18,114 nt of DNA, taken from Monoraphidium neglectum. Taxonomy: Eukaryota > Chlorophyta > Chlorophyceae > Sphaeropleales > Selenastraceae. Positions 9,286 through 18,114 of the stretch are shown piece after piece; the stretch's first letter is position 1; every line of letters begins with the position of its first letter. Where the stretch lies: contig NW_014013175.1 in assembly GCF_000611645.1 (NCBI RefSeq), forward strand, positions 1 through 18,114. Direction: 5' to 3'. The position numbers were made by a program, and so were the translations under genes. The notes under the pieces are model-generated. The model did not search any database, was not told the DNA's origin, and was given only the letters and a program-made list of their open reading frames with translations.

Positions 9286-10621
9286 ATGCTCGCCTCCTCG
9301 ATGTCTGGGCTAGTGCCAGGTGTCTTGCGCATGGCCTGCAGCCAGGCAGCAGCGGCTCAAGCAGTTGCAGCAAGGCGGGCGTTTGCTGCGGACGCCGGTG
9401 CGTCTTATGAGGGCGCTGTAGAATAGCGGATTGGCGGCTCGTCATCATGAAAGATGTCCTGGCTCCAGCAGCTGCGAAGGTGTACAACACAGGCTCGTGC
9501 GTGGCCGCATGCAGGCGGCGAAGCACACCAGCCAATGAGCCAGATTACAAGGTCCATCCCTATCAACCCCACCTCGCCATGCGCAGCAGGCTCCTTAGTC
9601 AAGGACGTCGAGAGCGACGCCGACTTTGAGAGCGAGATCAAGCAGCTTGCGCGTGAGCCCTCTGCAAACAACACAAGCAACTTTGCTTTGCAGCGCACTT
9701 CCCCTGCCTGCATGATCTATGCGCCCCATCGCAGAAAGTATCAGCCCATGGCGCGCGCAGCTGGCTCCCGTCCCGCGTCTGCAGCACCAGCACAAAACAA
9801 AACGCCCGTCATGAGCGCTGTCCGCATGCCCCGCATGCATTCCGCACCCTGCGCCCCTCCCAGAGACTGGCGCGGTGGGCGTTGTGGACTTCACCGCGAA
9901 GTGGTGCGGGCCCTGCAGGGCGGTGGCGCCGATTTACGAGGCCCTCAGCAAAGAGTACCCCAACGTAGGCTGAGTTTTGAGGGGCCCGACATGACCAGGC
10001 GGGGCTTGAGGGTGGAGGGGTGTGTGGAGGGCAGCGGCCGTGCTATGTCTCGACGCCTGCACGCTGACGCAGCTGGTGCCTGCTGGCGCCTGAGCGCCGC
10101 TACGATACCGCGAGCTCAGGCGGACTCCGGCATCTGGGGTCGCGCCCAGCCGCAGCCCTGGACCGCCCGGCCGGCCGGCTGCCGGCCTTTGCTGACTGCC
10201 CGAACGCACACGTCATGCGTGCACCATCTGTTCACTGTCAGGCGCGGTTTCTCAAGGTGGACATCGACAACGAGCAGCTGCAGCGCACAGTCATGGACCA
10301 TGGCATCACAGGAGTGGTGGGCACTCGTGTTGAGGGGTGTTGGGTCACTAAGGCAGCGGCGTTGACCACGGCTCAGTAGGCGCAGACCTCACCTGCGGCA
10401 CGCCGCAAGTTTGTTGATGTCCCTGCTTGCCTGGGCGCAGTTTTGTCAGCAGCCTTCGCAGGAATCATCTGGACCGCGGGCTTCGCCGATTGACCCTGCG
10501 TCCCGCTTGTGCACCGCAGCCGACGTTTGCCTTCTACAAGGGGCGGCAGCGCGCTGAGTCCTTCACGGGGGCGCGGGTCGACCTGCTCAAGGACACAATC
10601 AAGAAGCTGGCCGGCAGCTGA
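9286..10621 (+). CDS. TRXo: Mitochondrial o-type thioredoxin, 5 exons
   Basis: A small disulfide reductase. Exons are 9286-9397, 9590-9652, 9864-9964, 10242-10316 and 10520-10621; phases agree and give 150 aa. Residues 1-37 form a presequence: Ala-rich, with Arg15, Arg30 and Arg31, no acidic residue until Asp36, and a plausible cleavage zone at RRAFAADAG, which points to the mitochondrial matrix. The thioredoxin fold begins [16 protein letters not shown]; the active site WCGPC is at residues 72-76 (bases 9902-9916) after VGVVDFTAK, followed by [35 protein letters not shown] and the cis-Pro motif PTFAFYKG, with Val-Pro split by intron 4. It ends in an amphipathic helix, [13 protein letters not shown]. 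Thioredoxin identity is certain; the o-type call rests on the presequence. An alternative start at ATG 9535 would give a cytosolic-looking N-terminus, but the spliced exon 1 fits better. Confidence 0.9.
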
Positions 10622-10676
10622 TTATAGCTGGAGCCCGTGTTATGCTTTGTGTACAAAACGACACATTGTTCACTGC

Positions 10677-10681
10677 TGTAA
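10677..10681 (+). terminator. TGTAA polyadenylation signal of the thioredoxin gene
   Basis: TGTAA, the usual chlorophyte near-upstream poly(A) element, begins 56 nt after the stop codon. A second copy lies at about 10784-10788. Either could direct 3'-end formation. Confidence 0.5.
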
Positions 10682-11166
10682 AATTTCCTTTTGCGCTGAT
10701 TTTTTTGGGGAAGGGGGGGGGTGTCACGCAGGACGATTGATCATCTCTCTGCTCTTGCCATGCAAAGCACACCTGCATCTCTGTGTAATCCTGCCTATGA
10801 CTAGCATCCGCCATCAATTCCTTGTTACGACTGTGCTGAGTGGTGGGTTCAAGACTCTGAGAACAGCGCTTGATATTCTTGATATCCCCCTGAGAATTGG
10901 CACATCGCACGAGTGAGGGATCATGTTGGTGGGTCTCAACCGTTGTTGTTTGTCCAGGATTGGCAAGAGTGACTGGTTGCAGTTGGATGGGGCCCTCAAC
11001 ACATACATGCGGCTCACCTCTTGCAGGGGCCCATAACGATGGCCAGCACCTCACACTTTAAGGCAGTCAGTCGACCGGACCGGGGCGCAACTGCCACTCG
11101 CCCTGCCACCACAGAATCTGTGTCGCCACAAAGCTCTGCACCACAGAATGGAGGGCAGCAAGGTGT

Positions 11167-11169
11167 GAT
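11167..11169. repeat. Left copy of the 3-bp target-site duplication (GAT)
   Basis: GAT directly precedes the CACTGCAAGAA terminus and is matched by GAT at 12078-12080 directly after TTCTTGCAGTG. A 3-bp duplication is the length made by CACTA-type transposases. Three bases can match by chance (1 in 64), so this supports the element call but does not prove it. Confidence 0.55.
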
Positions 11170-11541
11170 CACTGCAAGAACAGGGGTTCTCCTCAGACAC
11201 TCCTCAAGATCCTCCTTATCTGTGGGCCAAGGAGTCTGCAAGGAGACTGTAAGGAGGAGGCCTCCCTGCTAATATCATTGTGGCTAAGGAGTGAAATGGA
11301 GCCGGTAAGGAGTTGATAAGGAAGTGGCCTTACAACGGGCAGCCTCTTGACTGTTTCCATCTATGAATATTAGTATCATGCATCTAAAGTACATGCATTG
11401 ATGAAGGTGCATTGCGCACTCACATTTGGTGCGGTTGGCACACCACGGCGCCTGCATGCTGACTGCGTGCCTGGCAGTTTGCTCAATTGCCAGGCGTGCA
11501 TGCAGCAGCAGGTTGTGAAATGTGACAACCAAAATCATGAA
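11170..11541 (+). repeat. Left terminal inverted repeat arm
   Basis: Runs from CACTGCAAGAACAGGGG inwards to about TCATGAA and pairs with 11702-12077. The pairing is perfect from 11170 to 11335, followed by scattered mismatches, all transitions by my count. It contains a smaller palindrome, GCCTGGCA...TGCCAGGC, at about 11468-11495. Confidence 0.9.
11212..11323 (+). promoter_or_regulatory. Subterminal AAGGAG motif cluster (left arm)
   Basis: AAGGAG occurs at 11229, 11240, 11251, 11286 and 11307, with AAGGAA at 11318 and the reverse form CTCCTT at 11212. Three gaps are exactly 11 bp, about one helical turn. The cluster is mirrored in the right arm. In CACTA elements such subterminal repeats bind the element-encoded TNPA-like protein; that function is inferred here by analogy. 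Confidence 0.6.
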
Positions 11542-11701
11542 ATTAAACCGCCTTGCACCCATCCGCCAGTGTCATGCAGGGGTGACACCTTCAACAATGA
11601 AACACTGCACAGCAGTTGCATCTAGCATGCTTGAGTATGTACCCTGGTTGTACAATCTTAAGCACATGCAATGCGGCTTTGCTTCCTTCTGATGCATCAT
11701 T

Positions 11702-12077
11702 TTCATGACTTTGGTCGTCACATTTCACAACCTGCTAGCTGCTGCACGCACGCCTGGCAATTGAGCAAACTGCCAGGCACGCAGTCAGCATGCAGGCGCC
11801 GTGGTGTGCCAACCGCACCAAATGTGAGTGCGCAATGCACCTTCATCAATGCATGTACTTTAGATGCATGATACTAATACTTATAGATGGAAACAGTCAA
11901 GAGGCTGCCCATTGTAAGGCCACTTCCTTATCAACTCCTTACCGGCTCCATTTCACTCCTTAGCCACAATGATATTAGCAGGGAGGCCTCCTCCTTACAG
12001 TCTCCTTGCAGACTCCTTGGCCCACAGATAAGGAGGATCTTGAGGAGTGTCTGAGGAGAACCCCTGTTCTTGCAGTG
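11702..12077 (-). repeat. Right terminal inverted repeat arm
   Basis: The reverse complement of the left arm with a 4-bp insertion around 11745 (AGCTAGCTG-like context against a plain GCTGCTG) and six substitutions. It ends TTCTTGCAGTG at 12077. Confidence 0.9.
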
Positions 12078-12080
12078 GAT
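12078..12080. repeat. Right copy of the 3-bp target-site duplication (GAT)
   Basis: GAT directly follows the right terminus, TTCTTGCAGTG, and matches 11167-11169. Confidence 0.55.
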
Positions 12081-12767
12081 GCCGCTCCACAGCTTCACAG
12101 GCAGGCCCTGTGCCTGCCCCGGGGCCTGAGCAAGCTTGCAAGCCAGGACAATTGGCCCGAGCAAGTAAGCTCGGCTCTGCCCTGTCTGATTTAATGTAAT
12201 AACATCTGCAAAACTCTCAAGCCGCTTCGAACCCATGCTGTATGCAATATGCACACCTGAGCTGCGCAACAGGTTTGATTGATTTGCCACCTACATGCAG
12301 CCATGTGATGCCTCCCCAAGCACTGCTGCCAGCAATCCTGATACAGTGCTCAGGCAAGTTGAAGCTTCAATTTTGGTCTGGCGCGGTGTCCGGCATCAAG
12401 CACTTGGACACAGCACACCAGCGCCAGACTCACAGACAGGTGCAGGCGCTCTGCTCACAGACTGCAAGACTGGCTTGTTGCACTGCAGCATTGCAATTTT
12501 CTCTGACACTGAGACAAAAGTTGTGTGAACTGTTTGCTGACAGTTGGACCCGGCCATTTCATGAGGTGCAATGCAGACTGACGTCATCGCCAGGTGGTCA
12601 TTGCTGTGGCGTCACTGCGTCACTTTGTCTGCTGCCTCCGCCGTCTTGTCAAAGTCTTACCAACCGTGGTATGTAAGTCTAGGTATGAGTCCATCTCTGC
12701 AGGGTCTCGAAGCATCTCAACAGTCGCCATTGGCACAAAACACATCGTTGGCATGCTGTGATCTGCG
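12081..12767. other. Spacer between the element and the ABC transporter gene
   Basis: No gene is recognised. Codon use in the open frames on both strands is not GC3-rich like the real exons nearby, and none shows a domain. A minus-strand stretch at about 12770-12660 (MCFVPMATVEMLRDPAEMD) ends near a GTAAG, but no partners were found. The promoter and 5' UTR of the ABC transporter gene should lie here. Confidence 0.35.

Positions 12768-18114
<5,347 letters not shown>

Larger units (their letters stand above)
10622..11169. other. Thioredoxin 3' UTR and left flank of the fold-back element
   Basis: It holds the 3' UTR signals, a T-run followed by a G-run (about 10700-10720), and sequence without recognisable coding content. 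A minus-strand frame (11166 down to 11014) is open and would join the frame on the other side of the inserted element, but its content matches no family I know. Confidence 0.4.
11170..12077. mobile_element. Fold-back, non-autonomous CACTA-like DNA transposon
   Basis: A 908-bp element made almost entirely of two inverted arms, 11170-11541 and 11702-12077, around a loop of about 160 bp. By eye the arms differ by six substitutions and one 4-bp indel; the outer 166 bp of each arm are identical. The termini are CACTGCAAGAA and TTCTTGCAGTG, flanked by GAT on both sides. A cluster of AAGGAG motifs lies within about 150 bp of each end. The CACTA (En/Spm) superfamily is known for CACTA/CACTG ends, 3-bp duplications and repeated subterminal transposase-binding motifs, and all three features are present. 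It encodes no transposase; short open frames in the arms are mirror copies of each other. Very long inverted arms are unusual for CACTA elements, so this is a fold-back derivative or an unnamed family. It would be mobilised only by a transposase encoded elsewhere. Confidence 0.75.

Noticed and set aside
9535..9652. Start of thioredoxin at ATG 9535 (MSQITRS...)
   Set aside because: It would be a 19-residue non-family extension, while exon 1 at 9286-9397 joins exactly in phase and supplies a mitochondrial presequence.
12006..12194. Open frame starting MQTPWPTDKEDLEECL, also found inverted near 11241-11014
   Set aside because: The two copies are the two arms of the inverted repeat; this is mirror sequence, not a gene family.
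12220..12240. GGTTCGAA on the minus strand, like a tRNA T-loop
   Set aside because: The flanking bases do not form a T-stem, and no acceptor stem or anticodon arm can be placed.

Overview
The window is nuclear DNA of a green alga. The signs are high GC, many short introns (about 80-460 nt) with a GTG-rich 5' splice consensus and CAG acceptors, organelle-type presequences, a plant/algal gene set, a TGTAA 3'-end signal and degenerate CCCTAAA heptamers. A trebouxiophyte or another core chlorophyte is my inference; no marker gene fixes the species. Exons below were placed by eye from family conservation, splice dinucleotides and phase. All joins keep frame, but no transcript evidence was available.

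Layout. (1) 1-4212, minus strand: a CNNM/ACDP-type DUF21 + CBS divalent-metal transporter in 12 exons, with its 3' end beyond base 1. (2) 4213-4778: spacer between divergent genes. (3) 4779-6203, plus: a small NTF2-like (fungal SigF-like type) protein with one membrane segment, 5 exons. (4) 6733-8422, plus: uroporphyrinogen-III synthase, 5 exons. (5) 9286-10621, plus: a mitochondrial o-type thioredoxin, 5 exons. (6) 11170-12077: a 908-bp fold-back DNA element with near-identical arms of about 370 bp, CACTG termini, a 3-bp target duplication and clustered AAGGAG subterminal motifs, best explained as a non-autonomous CACTA-like transposon. (7) 12768-18114, plus: a mitochondrial half-size ABC transporter of the Atm1/ATM3/ABCB7 type, 14 exons visible, cut by the right edge just after the Walker A region.

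How the genes relate. UROS makes the tetrapyrrole ring for heme and chlorophyll, while the ATM3-type exporter and mitochondrial thioredoxin belong to Fe-S/sulfur and redox metabolism. They are separate transcription units and I do not claim an operon-like relation. The least ordinary items are the fold-back CACTA-like element, three GC-AG introns, AC microsatellites close to 3' splice sites, a stop-free 3n intron in the NTF2-like gene, and interstitial telomere-like heptamers.
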